DNA of 64,000 nt, from assembly GCF_034366625.1 (NCBI RefSeq), contig NZ_JAXMIH010000006.1:248001-312000 (forward strand), given 5' to 3'. Position numbers and translations under genes: made by a program. This DNA is from Prosthecobacter sp. GTDB lineage: Bacteria > Verrucomicrobiota > Verrucomicrobiia > Verrucomicrobiales > Verrucomicrobiaceae. Positions 1 to 8,723 of the stretch are shown here, one piece after another. Below the pieces are notes generated by a model. The model saw only the letters and a list, made by a program, of their open reading frames with translations. It searched no databases and was not told the origin of the DNA. Positions within the stretch are counted from its first letter, which is position 1. Each line of letters opens with the position of its first letter.

Positions 1-34
1 CTCTGACGTGCGGCGCCCTCACCCTTTTAACCTT

Positions 35-1705
35 ATGAAACTACTGCTGTCCTTTTTTGCCGCCGCGATTTTTCTCGGCGCAGCCCTTCCTTCCGCCGGA
101 GCCCGTGACACGGCCTCGATGGATTTCTTTTATGACAATCTCGATCCGTACGGAAACTGGCGCGAAGTCGGCGACTACGGCTACGTCTGGCAGCCGCGCA
201 ATGTCGATGACGGCTGGCGTCCCTACAGCGACGGGCGCTGGGTTTACACCGATGCCGGCTGGACCTGGGACTCCGCTGAGCCCTTCGGCTGGGCCGTGTA
301 TCACTATGGCCGCTGGGCCAATGTGTACGGCATCGGCTGGGTATGGGTGCCGGGCACCGAATGGGGACCCGGCTGGGTTTCGTGGCGTCACAGCCCGCGC
401 TACACCGGCTGGGCGCCCCTGCCGCCCGAGGCGCTCTTCCTCCGTCTCATCGGCTTCAGTGTCTGGGTGGATGACTATTACGACATCGGCCCTGGCAACT
501 ACCGCTTTGTGGAGAACCGCGATTTCGGCGCACGCCGCCTGAATTCCGTCTTCATTGATCAGCGCCAGAACATTCAGATCATCAACCAGACGACGAACAT
601 CACCAACATCACGTACGTCAACAACATCGTGAACAATGGCGGGCCCGTCTATGACCAGCAGGTCCGCTACAGCGCGACGCCGATCCAGCGCTACCGGCTG
701 GACCGCCGCGAGAACTTCGAGGGCGATCCGCGTCGGCAAACAGCCGAGCATCTGCGTTCCCGCGTCAGCGGTGATTCATTGAGCGTGCTCGCGCTGCCTT
801 TCACCCAGCAGGCGTCAGCCCCTCCGCCTAGACTGGCCGAGAAAGTCGGCCGCGCCGAAGTCAATCACGGCTGGAAAAACGCCGGATCGCCTGCGGAAGT
901 CACCGCAGTGCGAGAACGGATGAAAAGCAAGGTTCGCGTGCCCGACCAACTGCCGGCACAGCCACGCTTTGAACGCCCTGCGCCCCCCAAAATACCACGC
1001 GACGAAGTGCGCGTCCCACAACCAGCCGAACAGCCGCCCAAAGCCAGGCCCAACCGCGATGAAACACCGCGCAATCCGAACACGCCGCCCATGACGCCCG
1101 AGAAAAAGTCGCAGAGCCCCGATCGTCCGCCTGCACCAGCCCCTGAGGCAAAGAAAGAACCCATGCCCGGCACCCAACGCCCCACCGACGCTCCCAATCC
1201 TGGGGGCAGAAACAAAATGAACGATCCTCGCGCACCGCGCACCGAAAACGTGCCGCCAACACAGACAGAGCGGAAACCGGAGAACAAAGACCTCGTGCCA
1301 CCACAGCAACGCATGCAGCCCAAACCGCCAGAAATCACTCCTCAGCGTCCTGATCGTCCCGAACGACCTGGGAACCTCAGGCCCGGCCAACGCCCCGAAA
1401 CAGCGCCCATGCCACAGCGTCCTGACACCGTCCGTCCCGGCTCACGTCCCCAGACGGCACCCACACCGCAGCCTCCTCCGCAACGCCAAGAGCCACAACG
1501 TCCGGCCATCAGACCTGTGCCCGTCGTGCCACCTGTGCCTTCCGTCCCGCCGCCTGCCGTGCCAAGACCGCCACAGGTGACACCGCCAGTGCCGTCGCCT
1601 CTAATTCCGCCGGTCGTGCAACCACCCGCTACACGTGAGAAGCCCCAGACTGGAAGGGACCGCCCCGTCAAGGAACGCAAAAAATCCGCAGAGGAGCCCA
1701 AGTAA
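35..1705 (+). CDS. Secreted DUF6600-like, proline-rich protein
   Basis: A 556-residue exported protein of unknown function. The ATG at 35 gives a clean signal peptide (MKLLLSFFAAAIFLGAA, cleavage near SAGA); a GTG at 8 would only add a charged leader. Residues ~30-140 are a Tyr/Trp/Gly-rich block with recurring W-x-Y and G-W-V-W elements (for example WVWVPGTEWGPGWVSWR), typical of the DUF6600/FecR-associated family found in Verrucomicrobiota and Acidobacteria. An Asn/Thr-rich stretch (TTNITNITYVNNIVNN) follows. From about residue 270 to the end it is low-complexity Pro/Arg/Gln, probably disordered and periplasmic or cell-surface. The N-terminal family call is fairly sure; the role is unknown. 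Confidence 0.75.
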   Translation: MKLLLSFFAAAIFLGAALPSAGARDTASMDFFYDNLDPYGNWREVGDYGYVWQPRNVDDGWRPYSDGRWVYTDAGWTWDSAEPFGWAVYHYGRWANVYGIGWVWVPGTEWGPGWVSWRHSPRYTGWAPLPPEALFLRLIGFSVWVDDYYDIGPGNYRFVENRDFGARRLNSVFIDQRQNIQIINQTTNITNITYVNNIVNNGGPVYDQQVRYSATPIQRYRLDRRENFEGDPRRQTAEHLRSRVSGDSLSVLALPFTQQASAPPPRLAEKVGRAEVNHGWKNAGSPAEVTAVRERMKSKVRVPDQLPAQPRFERPAPPKIPRDEVRVPQPAEQPPKARPNRDETPRNPNTPPMTPEKKSQSPDRPPAPAPEAKKEPMPGTQRPTDAPNPGGRNKMNDPRAPRTENVPPTQTERKPENKDLVPPQQRMQPKPPEITPQRPDRPERPGNLRPGQRPETAPMPQRPDTVRPGSRPQTAPTPQPPPQRQEPQRPAIRPVPVVPPVPSVPPPAVPRPPQVTPPVPSPLIPPVVQPPATREKPQTGRDRPVKERKKSAEEPK

Positions 1706-1747
1706 GCTGCTGCACGAAATCGCAGACGCGCTCCCCAACGGCACACC

Positions 1748-1942
1748 ATGATCATCACCCATCGCCCGCCGATTCGTCCCACTCTAGGCCACAAGCTCTT
1801 CGTTGCTGATCTCAGCTTGGGTCTGGTCTTTAACTACAAGAACACCAAGCTCGCTTACGCCTTTGCGTGATGGGCCAGGAAGTTCGATAACCAGCGTGAG
1901 CCGCAGGTTTTCGATACCGTTTCGTTAAACTGGACGTTCTAA
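1748..1942 (+). pseudogene. Remnant of LpxR-like outer-membrane lipid A deacylase, C-terminal end
   Basis: The frame reads MIITHRPPIRPTLGHKLFVA, then a beta-strand pattern (DLSLGLVFNYKNTKLAYAFA), an in-frame TGA at 1868-1870, and resumes as KFDNQREPQVF ending VSLNWTF before TAA at 1940-1942. Alternating beta-strand residues, the K/R-E-F/F-D-x-Q-x-E-P-Q motif and the terminal aromatic F resemble the last strands of the LpxR lipid A 3'-O-deacylase family. Nothing upstream in this frame looks like the rest of such a gene, so this is best read as a decayed 3' fragment. The family is recalled from pattern only, not aligned. Confidence 0.45.
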
Positions 1943-1963
1943 CGTCTAGCACCTCATCATCCC

Positions 1964-2185
1964 ATGAAACCACAGATCATCGTCGGCATCCTGCTCATCC
2001 TCGTCGGCATCGTGGCCTTTGCCTATCAAGGCATCAGCTACACCACCACCGAAAAGGCCATCGACCTCGGCCCCATTCAGGTGACAGCCGAAAAAACGCA
2101 CACTCTTCCTCTGCCACCCGTCGTCGGTGCCATCGCACTCGTCGGCGGCATTCTTCTGCTGCTTCAAGGCAGAAAAAACGCTTGA
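1964..2185 (+). CDS. Small two-helix membrane protein, DUF3185-like
   Basis: A 73-residue protein with one hydrophobic helix at residues 4-22 (IIVGILLILVGIVAFAYQG) and a second at ~52-68 (VVGAIALVGGILLLLQG), separated by a short polar loop containing TTEKAIDLGP and TAEKT. That loop pattern is typical of DUF3185 proteins, small inner-membrane proteins of unknown role. It starts at an ATG 22 nt after the broken LpxR-like fragment and is followed by another small membrane gene 38 nt downstream, probably one transcript. Confidence 0.7.
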   Translation: MKPQIIVGILLILVGIVAFAYQGISYTTTEKAIDLGPIQVTAEKTHTLPLPPVVGAIALVGGILLLLQGRKNA

Positions 2186-2223
2186 ACGACCACGCCTGCA
2201 TCACCCTTCGAAATCCAGCAACC

Positions 2224-2379
2224 ATGAATATCACCAAAAACATCGGCATGCTGCTGCTTGCCATTTATCTCATCCTCGTTGGCCTCAGCGGCGCCTTCGG
2301 GTTCAACCTCGGCCAGCTCAGCATCGCGGTGCCGATCCTCGCCCTCGCCGCCGGCGTCTTGATTCTCATCGGCAAGTAG
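2224..2379 (+). CDS. Small membrane protein (51 aa)
   Basis: Starts at ATG 2224 (MNITKNIGMLLLAIYLILVG) and consists almost entirely of two hydrophobic helices with a short GFNLGQLS turn. The longer frame starting at 2182 would add a polar leader and is less likely. It lies directly behind the DUF3185-like gene in the same orientation. No function can be assigned; such YccF/DUF3096-like mini-membrane proteins are common and often stress related, which is only a guess here. Confidence 0.6.
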   Translation: MNITKNIGMLLLAIYLILVGLSGAFGFNLGQLSIAVPILALAAGVLILIGK

Positions 2380-2470
2380 TGCGGGCCGTGCTTTCTAAAG
2401 AAGCCGGGTTGCTTAACAGCGGCCCAGGCTGTCTGCTGCGGCATGTCGCAGCATATGAAAGGATCATCCA

Positions 2471-4756
2471 TTGAGCACCTCCCTTTTGCCCCAGCGCATC
2501 GCCTTTCTCGGCGATTATCTGCCACGGCTGTGTGGCATTGCGACCTTCACGCACGATCTGAGCGAGGCGGTGGCAAGCGCGGCTCCTGACGCCGATTGTT
2601 ATGTAGGAGCGGTGAATGATCGCGTGGAAGGCTATGAATACCAGCAGCGGGTGCGCTTTGAGCTGCTGGAGAAGGATCTCGACTCCTACCGGCGGGCGGC
2701 GGATTTTTTGAATTTCAACAACGCGGACGTGCTCTGCGTGCAGCACGAGTTTGGCATCTACGGCGGCCCGGCGGGCAGCCATCTGCTGGCGCTGCTCAAA
2801 GAGGTACGCATGCCGGTGGTGACCACGCTGCACACCATCCTGCGCGAGCCAAACACCTCGCAGCGCAAGGTGATGGAGGAACTGGTGCGGCGCAGCGACC
2901 GCCTGGTGGTGATGGCGCACAAAGGTGCGGAGATTCTGCGCGAAACCTACGGCGTGCCCGATGCGAAGGTGGACATCATCCCGCATGGCATCCCGGACAT
3001 GCCGTTTGTGGACTCCAGCTTCTACAAGGGGCAGTTCGGTGTCGAAGGACGGAAGGTTTTGCTCACCTTCGGGCTGCTTGGGCCGGGCAAAGGCATCGAG
3101 CATGTCATCGAGGCGCTGCCGGAGATCGTACGGCAGCATCCAAACGTCGTGTATCTCATTCTGGGCGCCACGCATCCGCAACTCGTGGCGCGTGAGGGCG
3201 AGCGCTATCGTCTGAGCCTCGAACGACTCGCCGAAGAGCGCGGCGTGAAGGAACATGTCATCTTCTACAACCGCTTCGTGTCGCAGGAGGATCTCAAAGA
3301 ATTCATCGGTGCCACGGACATATATCTGACGCCGTATCTCAATGAGGCGCAGATCACCTCCGGCACGCTGGCCTATGTCTTCGGCGCCGGAAAGGCGGTG
3401 GTTTCCACCCCTTACTGGCACGCACAGGAACTGCTGGCGGACGGGCGTGGTGTGCTCGTTCCCTTCCGCGATCCAACGGCCATCACGGCAGGCGTGTGCG
3501 GGCTGCTCGACGATCCGCCGCGCAAGGAGAAGATCCGGCACGATGCTTATGCCATGGGGCGCGAGATGATCTGGCCCGCCGTGGCGCAGCGTTATCTCGA
3601 ATCGTTTCAACACGCCCGCTCCGACCGCAAGGCCTCGCCGCGCGCGGCCTTCGCAGGATGGACGCTTGCCAGCAGGCCCTATGATCTGCCGCCGCTGCGG
3701 CTCGACCACATCGTGCGCATGAGCGACGGCACCGGCATCTTCCAGCACGCCATTTTCAACGTGCCCAACTTCCACGAAGGCTACTGCACGGATGACAACG
3801 CGCGCGCCTTCATCCTGTGCAACCTGCTGGATGAGCTCGGCGGCCAGCCGCCCGCGGAAAATCTCGGTAAGCTGGCCACCAGCTACCTGGCCTTCCTGGC
3901 CGCCGCCCTGGATTACACCAGCGGGCGCTTCCGTAATTTCATGAGCCATGAACGCCGCTGGCTGGAAGAAGCCGGCAGCGAGGACAGCCATGCGCGCGCG
4001 CTATGGGCGGCGGGCACCGGCGCGGGACGCTCACGCAATGACGGGCACCGCAGGCTCGCCGCACAGCTTTTTGAGCGCGGACTGGCCGTGGTGGCATCCT
4101 TCAGTTCGCCACGCGCCTGGGCCTTCACCCTGCTGGGCATCCACGAGTACCTGCGCCAGTCTGCCAGCAATACTGCCGTCAACGAGGCACGCGTTGTGCT
4201 GACGGAAAAACTCGTGACGCTCTGGAAAAGCTGCGCCACCGAGCACTGGCCCTGGTTTGAGCCAAGCGCCACTTACGACAACGCGCGTCTCTGCCAGGCG
4301 CTGATCTTCAGCGGCCAGTGGATGCCGCATCCCGAGGCCTTTGAGATCGGCCTCAAGTCCCTGCGCTGGCTGGCATCCATCCAGAAGACGCAATCCGGCC
4401 ACTTCCGGCCCATCGGCAGCAACGGCTTCTACCAGCGTGATGGCGCACGAGCAGACTTCGATCAACAACCGGTGGAAGCGCAGGCGATGGTATCCGCCTG
4501 CCTTGAAGCCTTCCGCGCCACACAGGATCCTGCATGGTTGCGCGAGGCCAAGCGAGCCTTCGAATGGTTCCTCGGCCGCAACGACCTGGGCCTGCCGCTG
4601 TATGATTCCAGCACCGGCGGCTGCGGTGACGGCCTGCACCATGATCGTGTGAATGAAAACCAGGGCGCCGAGTCCACCCTGGCCTTCCAGCTTTCCCTTG
4701 CCGAAATGAACTGCGCCGAACACTTGATCACCGACCCGTTGCGTCCTGCCGTATGA
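2471..4756 (+). CDS. Family-4 glycosyltransferase fused to a C-terminal alpha/alpha-barrel-like domain
   Basis: A 761-residue protein. It uses a TTG start at 2471 with AAGGA at 2457-2461 as a well-placed ribosome site. Residues 1-375 are a GT-B glycosyltransferase: acceptor domain motifs LGDYLPRLCGIATF, QHEFGIYGG and TTLHT, then donor domain FGLLGPGKGIEHVIEAL and the E-rich site LNEAQITSGTLAYVFGAGKA. Residues ~390-761 (from RPYDLPPLRLDHI through GYCTDDNARAFI, CGDGLH and NQGAEST) are helical, with repeated Trp/Arg and aromatic motifs like a six-hairpin sugar-binding barrel. The stop overlaps the start of the GH130 gene (ATGA), so the two are translationally coupled. It probably builds a mannose-containing oligosaccharide or glycan; the sugar is not shown by sequence. 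Confidence 0.8.
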   Translation: MSTSLLPQRIAFLGDYLPRLCGIATFTHDLSEAVASAAPDADCYVGAVNDRVEGYEYQQRVRFELLEKDLDSYRRAADFLNFNNADVLCVQHEFGIYGGPAGSHLLALLKEVRMPVVTTLHTILREPNTSQRKVMEELVRRSDRLVVMAHKGAEILRETYGVPDAKVDIIPHGIPDMPFVDSSFYKGQFGVEGRKVLLTFGLLGPGKGIEHVIEALPEIVRQHPNVVYLILGATHPQLVAREGERYRLSLERLAEERGVKEHVIFYNRFVSQEDLKEFIGATDIYLTPYLNEAQITSGTLAYVFGAGKAVVSTPYWHAQELLADGRGVLVPFRDPTAITAGVCGLLDDPPRKEKIRHDAYAMGREMIWPAVAQRYLESFQHARSDRKASPRAAFAGWTLASRPYDLPPLRLDHIVRMSDGTGIFQHAIFNVPNFHEGYCTDDNARAFILCNLLDELGGQPPAENLGKLATSYLAFLAAALDYTSGRFRNFMSHERRWLEEAGSEDSHARALWAAGTGAGRSRNDGHRRLAAQLFERGLAVVASFSSPRAWAFTLLGIHEYLRQSASNTAVNEARVVLTEKLVTLWKSCATEHWPWFEPSATYDNARLCQALIFSGQWMPHPEAFEIGLKSLRWLASIQKTQSGHFRPIGSNGFYQRDGARADFDQQPVEAQAMVSACLEAFRATQDPAWLREAKRAFEWFLGRNDLGLPLYDSSTGGCGDGLHHDRVNENQGAESTLAFQLSLAEMNCAEHLITDPLRPAV

Positions 4757-6219
4757 ATCCCATCCGCATCCGCCGCCACAATGTGACCTTCCAGCCCGAA
4801 AGCTCGCGCGTCATCGTCCGCCCGTTCATTCCGGGGAAACCCCAGATCGTCGCCACCATCCTGGACCGCGCCCTTGCTTTAAGCGAGGTGGAGGCCGACG
4901 CCCAGTTGCAGGGGATCCTGGTGGAGTTTGCCTCCCGGCACTTCGACATCGAATCGGTCCTGCTCGTGCATTATGAAAGGGTGCGCCCCCAGATCTCCCA
5001 GCAGCCGCCACTTTCCCGCGTGCGGCAGCTTCTCATCGGCGCGCTGTTCTCCGGCGAGTATGCACTGGAATCCGCCGCGCTGTTCAATCCCTCCATCGTG
5101 CCGCATCCCGACCAGAGCGGCGTGCCCGAGGGCGGCCTGCGTTTCATCATGAGCCTGCGCGCCACGGGTGAGGGCCACATCTCTTCCATCGAATTCCGCA
5201 CCGGCCTCATCGCGCCGGATGGCATCATCAGCGTGGAGCCGGTCTCGCGTTTCGTCACGGTGCCGGAGATCGTGCCCAACCCCACTTACAAAAAGCGGCG
5301 TTTCATCACGAAACTTCAGGAGATGGGCTTTGAAGGCGTCCACGCAACTGCCGTGATGGAATCACTGGCGGAGGTGTTTACCCTCCATGAACTGGACGAG
5401 AGCATGCGACGTGTGCGCCGCGAGTCGAAACCTGTCAGTCGTGACCTGCGCCGCGCCCTGGAGCTCTTCCGCTGGCTCGCCGACTCCAACTACGAACTGA
5501 ACTTCTCTTCCAAGCTTGCCATGAGCGAGCGTATCATCTTCCCCGTCTCGGCGAACGAGACCAACGGCATCGAAGATGCGCGCTTCGTCCGCTTCACCGA
5601 TGACGACGGCTCCATCCTGTATTGCGCCACCTACACCGCCTACAACGGCCGCGCCATCCTGCCGCAGTTTATCGAGACGCAGGATTTCCTCCACTTCCGC
5701 GTGCTCACACTCAACGGCAGCGCCGTGCAGAACAAAGGCATGGCGCTCTTCCCCCGCCGCATTGATGGCCGCTACGCCATGCTCTCACGGCAGGACGATG
5801 AAAACCTCTTCATCATGTTCTCCGACAACCTCCACCACTGGAGCAACCCGCAGATCATCCTGCGCCCGTCCGCGATGTGGGAGTCCGTGAAGATCGGCAA
5901 CTGCGGTTCGCCCATCGAAACCGAAGCCGGCTGGCTCGTCATCACCCACGGCGTCGGCCCGATGAGAAAATACTGCATCGGTGCAGCTTTGCTCGATTTG
6001 AATGATCCCACCCAGGTCATCGGCCGCCTGCGCGAACCGTTGCTCTGCCCCGAAGGCAACGAACGCGAAGGCTACGTCCCCAACGTCGTCTATAGCTGCG
6101 GCTCCCTGCTCCATGGTCGTGAATTGATCCTGCCGTATGCCATGAGCGACAAAGCCTCCGCCATTGTCAGCATGTCGGTGGATGAACTGCTGGCGGCTTT
6201 GCTGGCGAGCGGAAGTTGA
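4753..6219 (+). CDS. GH130-family glycosidase / mannoside phosphorylase
   Basis: 488 residues. The central and C-terminal part has the five-bladed propeller signature of GH130: NETNGIEDARFVRF, YCATYTAYNG, GMALFPRRIDGRYAMLSRQD, WESVKIGNCGSPIETEAGW and THGVGPMRKYCIGAALLDL. GH130 enzymes phosphorolyse beta-mannosides (beta-1,4-mannosylglucose, beta-1,2-mannobiose) to mannose-1-phosphate. The ~150-residue N-terminal extension (RHNVTFQPESSRVIVRPFIP) is seen in the longer subgroup. No signal peptide, so cytoplasmic. Coupled by a 4-nt overlap to the upstream GT4 fusion, suggesting synthesis and turnover of one mannosidic product. Confidence 0.85.
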   Translation: MNPIRIRRHNVTFQPESSRVIVRPFIPGKPQIVATILDRALALSEVEADAQLQGILVEFASRHFDIESVLLVHYERVRPQISQQPPLSRVRQLLIGALFSGEYALESAALFNPSIVPHPDQSGVPEGGLRFIMSLRATGEGHISSIEFRTGLIAPDGIISVEPVSRFVTVPEIVPNPTYKKRRFITKLQEMGFEGVHATAVMESLAEVFTLHELDESMRRVRRESKPVSRDLRRALELFRWLADSNYELNFSSKLAMSERIIFPVSANETNGIEDARFVRFTDDDGSILYCATYTAYNGRAILPQFIETQDFLHFRVLTLNGSAVQNKGMALFPRRIDGRYAMLSRQDDENLFIMFSDNLHHWSNPQIILRPSAMWESVKIGNCGSPIETEAGWLVITHGVGPMRKYCIGAALLDLNDPTQVIGRLREPLLCPEGNEREGYVPNVVYSCGSLLHGRELILPYAMSDKASAIVSMSVDELLAALLASGS

Positions 6220-6224
6220 AGACA

Positions 6225-6253
6225 AAAAAGAGCGGCCATTGCTGGCCGCCCTC
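6225..6253 (-). terminator. Rho-independent terminator of ahcY
   Basis: On the minus strand a 7-bp GC stem (GCGGCCA 6232-6238 pairing with TGGCCGC 6243-6249, loop TTGC) is followed directly by a run of six T (plus-strand AAAAAA 6224-6229). It lies 36 nt past the ahcY stop and also just behind the GH130 stop, so it may work weakly in both directions. Confidence 0.8.
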
Positions 6254-6288
6254 TCTGTGGTCTTGGGGGTTGTGAGTGTTTGCCGCGT

Positions 6289-7692
6289 TTAGTAGCGGTA
6301 GTGATCGGTCTTGTAAGGGCCTTCGACGGGCACGCCGATGTAGTCGGCCTGGTCCTGCGTCAGCTTGGTGAGCTTCACGCCGATCTTGGCGAGGTGGAGA
6401 CGCGCGACTTCTTCGTCGAGCTTCTTCGGCAGCACGGTGACGCCGATTTTGCGCTTGCCTTTGGTGGCCCAGAGTTCGATTTGCGCGAGGGTCTGGTTGG
6501 TGAAGCTGTTGCTCATCACGAAGCTTGGGTGGCCGGTGGCGCAGCCGAGATTCACGAGGCGGCCTTCAGCGAGCATGAAGATGCTGTTGCCTTTCGGGAA
6601 GGTGTACTTGTCCACCTGCGGCTTGATGTTGAGACGCTTGACGCCTTTCATGGCGTTGAGCTTATCGACCTGAATCTCGTTGTCGAAGTGGCCGATGTTG
6701 CAGACGATGGCCTGGTCCTTCATCTTCTCCATGTGCTTCACGGTGATGATGTCCTTGTTGCCTGTGGTGGTGACGTAGATGTCGCCGGTGCCGAGGGTGT
6801 CTTCGATCGGCATGACGCGATGGCCTTCCATGGCGGCCTGCAAAGCACAGACAGGATCGATTTCAGTGACGATGACCTGAGCGCCCATGCCGCGAAGTGC
6901 AGCAGCGCAGCCTTTGCCCACGTCGCCATAACCACAAACAACGCCGACTTTGCCGGCAATCATGACGTCGGTGGCGCGCTTGATGCCGTCGAGCAACGAT
7001 TCGCGGCAGCCATAGAGGTTGTCGAACTTGGACTTCGTGACGCTGTCGTTCACGTTGATGGCAGGGAAGAGCAGTTTGCCGGCCTTGGCCATTTCGTAGA
7101 GGCGATGCACTCCGGTGGTGGTCTCTTCGGAGACGCCTTTGAGATCCTTGACGATCTTGTGGAAGATGCCGGGCTGCTCTTTGGCGATCTTTTTGAGCAG
7201 GTCTTTGATGACCTTCACTTCGTGGTTGTCGGAAGGGGTTTTGACCCACTTGTCGCCGTTTTCCATCTCGTAGCCTTTGTGGATGAGCAGGGTCACGTCG
7301 CCACCGTCATCGACGATGAGCTGCGGACCTTTGTCGCCAGGGAAGATGATGGCCTTCCAGGTGCAGTCCCAATACTCTTCCAGCGTCTCGCCCTTCCACG
7401 CGAAAACCGGCGTGCCAGTGGCGGCGATGCCGGCAGCGGCATGATCCTGGGTGGAGAAAATATTGCAGGAGGCCCAGCGCACGTCGGCACCAAGTTCCTT
7501 CAGCGTCTCGATGAGCACGCCGGTCTGGATCGTCATGTGCAGCGAGCCGGTGATGCGGACGCCTTTGAGCGGCTTCTGCGGGCCGTATTTTTCGCGCGTC
7601 GCCATGAGGCCGGGCATTTCGCTCTCAGCGATGGTGAGTTCTTTGCGACCGAAGTCGGCGAGGGAGATGTCTTTGACGAGGTAGTCGGACAT
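6289..7692 (-). CDS. ahcY: Adenosylhomocysteinase (S-adenosyl-L-homocysteine hydrolase)
   Basis: 467 residues, normal length for the bacterial long form. It hydrolyses SAH to adenosine and homocysteine, clearing the product inhibitor of SAM-dependent methylation; cytoplasmic, NAD-dependent tetramer. Visible motifs: [43 protein letters not shown] with the catalytic Lys/Asp region, the Rossmann motif [24 protein letters not shown] and NIGHFDNEI, and the terminal KTDHYRY, where the conserved Lys-Tyr contacts NAD of the neighbouring subunit. Monocistronic: own promoter upstream and terminator downstream. Confidence 0.97.
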   Translation of the reverse strand: MSDYLVKDISLADFGRKELTIAESEMPGLMATREKYGPQKPLKGVRITGSLHMTIQTGVLIETLKELGADVRWASCNIFSTQDHAAAGIAATGTPVFAWKGETLEEYWDCTWKAIIFPGDKGPQLIVDDGGDVTLLIHKGYEMENGDKWVKTPSDNHEVKVIKDLLKKIAKEQPGIFHKIVKDLKGVSEETTTGVHRLYEMAKAGKLLFPAINVNDSVTKSKFDNLYGCRESLLDGIKRATDVMIAGKVGVVCGYGDVGKGCAAALRGMGAQVIVTEIDPVCALQAAMEGHRVMPIEDTLGTGDIYVTTTGNKDIITVKHMEKMKDQAIVCNIGHFDNEIQVDKLNAMKGVKRLNIKPQVDKYTFPKGNSIFMLAEGRLVNLGCATGHPSFVMSNSFTNQTLAQIELWATKGKRKIGVTVLPKKLDEEVARLHLAKIGVKLTKLTQDQADYIGVPVEGPYKTDHYRY

Positions 7693-7754
7693 GGGGTGTC
7701 GTGTGGTTTCAGGTTTGGGGTGAAATGGAACAAATCAACGTATCAGGATGCGAT

Positions 7755-7783
7755 GATATGTTCTAAAGATGCCGGGGTGTCAA
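7755..7783 (-). promoter_or_regulatory. Sigma-70-type promoter of ahcY
   Basis: Read on the minus strand: TTGACA (plus-strand 7778-7783), a 17-nt spacer, then CATATC (plus-strand 7755-7760), 62 nt before the ahcY ATG. The -35 is perfect and the -10 matches at the key A/T positions. No SAH-riboswitch-like core is visible in the leader. Confidence 0.65.
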
Positions 7784-7840
7784 CCGGGGATTTGGCCGGT
7801 CTGGGAGGCCCTACGGGTCAAGGGCCGGGTGGCTCCCCCA

Positions 7841-7912
7841 CTTGACCACGTCTTGACGGCGCAGCCCGCTTGACTGGCGGCAGCCTTGACCCACCTCGAC
7901 TCCGCCCTTGAC
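7841..7912 (+). repeat. Cluster of five CTTGAC hexamers
   Basis: CTTGAC occurs at 7841, 7852, 7869, 7885 and 7907, all in the same direction, in the 235-bp gap between ahcY and the sigma factor gene. Spacings are 11, 17, 16 and 22 nt. They could be overlapping -35 elements or repeated half-sites for a regulator of the sigma gene; a TTG in one of them could also be misread as a start codon. Confidence 0.45.
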
Positions 7913-7927
7913 CTTCCCACCTCTTTC

Positions 7928-8674
7928 ATGACTCAATCCGGCATGAACGACTCCATCGCTCCCGGCGCTCGCGAGTTTCACACCACGCGCTGGAGCCTGG
8001 TGCTGGCGGCGCAGCATGGGAAAGACGGCACGCAGGCGCGCAAGGCGATGTCGGCGCTGTGCCGGGACTACTGGTATCCACTTTACGCCTTTGTGCGGCG
8101 GCGCGGGCATGCGCCGCATGATGCGCAGGATCTGACACAGGCATTTTTCACCGATCTGCTGGAGCGCAATCCCACCATGGCCGATCCGTCGCGAGGAAAG
8201 TTCCGCTCGTACCTGCTCGGGGCGCTGAAGCACTTTCTAGCGAACGACTGGCATCGTGCGAACGCACAAAAGCGTGGCGGCGGGCAGCAGATGGTCGAGT
8301 GGGACGCGCTGGATGCGGAATCACGCTATGCTTTGGAACCTGCGGAGCAAACCGACGCCGATGCGCTTTATGACAAGCGCTGGGCCATGGAGCTGCTGGC
8401 GCGGGCGATGAGCCGGCTGCGCGCTGAGTTTCTGGCAAAGAAGGACGAAAGCACGTTCGATGCGCTCAAGGGCACGCTAAGCGGCGCGGAATCATCGCGC
8501 GAGGAACTCGCCAAAAAACTCGGCATGAGCGAGGGCGCACTCAAAGTGGCCGTGCACCGCCTGCGGCAACGCTACCGCGAGGTGCTGCGTGCCGAGATCG
8601 CCGAGACGGTCGATTCGCCCGCCGATGTCGAAGACGAGATGCGGCATCTGGTGGCGGTGCTGCGTGCTGGCTGA
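7928..8674 (+). CDS. ECF-type RNA polymerase sigma factor (STPK-associated)
   Basis: 248 residues from ATG 7928; ATG 7943 (MNDSIAPGAREFHTTRWSLV) is an equally good start, and a TTG at 7886 is unlikely because it lies in the CTTGAC cluster. The sigma-2 region (residues ~15-100) includes YWYPLYAFVRRRG and AQDLTQAFFTDLL; region 4 near the end has SREELAKKLGMSEGALKVAV HTH helices. This is the variant ECF type of Planctomycetes and Verrucomicrobiota that sits next to a Ser/Thr kinase instead of an anti-sigma factor. The kinase gene follows 49 nt downstream. It probably directs transcription of its own cluster through the TGTAAC-N16-KTCAG sites. Confidence 0.85.
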   Translation: MTQSGMNDSIAPGAREFHTTRWSLVLAAQHGKDGTQARKAMSALCRDYWYPLYAFVRRRGHAPHDAQDLTQAFFTDLLERNPTMADPSRGKFRSYLLGALKHFLANDWHRANAQKRGGGQQMVEWDALDAESRYALEPAEQTDADALYDKRWAMELLARAMSRLRAEFLAKKDESTFDALKGTLSGAESSREELAKKLGMSEGALKVAVHRLRQRYREVLRAEIAETVDSPADVEDEMRHLVAVLRAG

Positions 8675-8681
8675 TTTTTTC

Positions 8682-8709
8682 TGTAACCAGCCCTCAATTT
8701 TCTTTCAGG
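8682..8709 (+). promoter_or_regulatory. Candidate ECF promoter before the STPK gene
   Basis: TGTAAC (8682-8687), 16 nt, TTCAGG (8704-8709), preceded by a T-run. The 16-nt spacing fits ECF promoters. The same arrangement recurs at 14155 and 11911 in this cluster. If it is a promoter, the transcript would begin about 10 nt before ATG 8724, or about 20 nt before ATG 8736, which favours the latter start. Confidence 0.45.
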
Positions 8710-8723
8710 AAGGAGTGCCCACG

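Noticed and set aside
1000-1705. Tandem repeats or a CRISPR-like array in the Pro-rich region
   Set aside because: Repetition is at codon level (Pro/Arg/Gln) without constant repeat and spacer lengths.
2366-3991. 541-codon minus-strand frame under the glycosyltransferase
   Set aside because: Shadow frame of a clear GT4 gene with recognisable motifs on the plus strand.
7693-7840. SAH or SAM riboswitch upstream of ahcY
   Set aside because: No conserved SAH-riboswitch core or SAM-I kink-turn pattern seen; only a sigma-70 promoter.
6280-7845. 521-codon open frame antisense to ahcY
   Set aside because: It is the mirror of a highly conserved gene in high-GC DNA; its product is low-complexity Val/Asp/His and has no start context.
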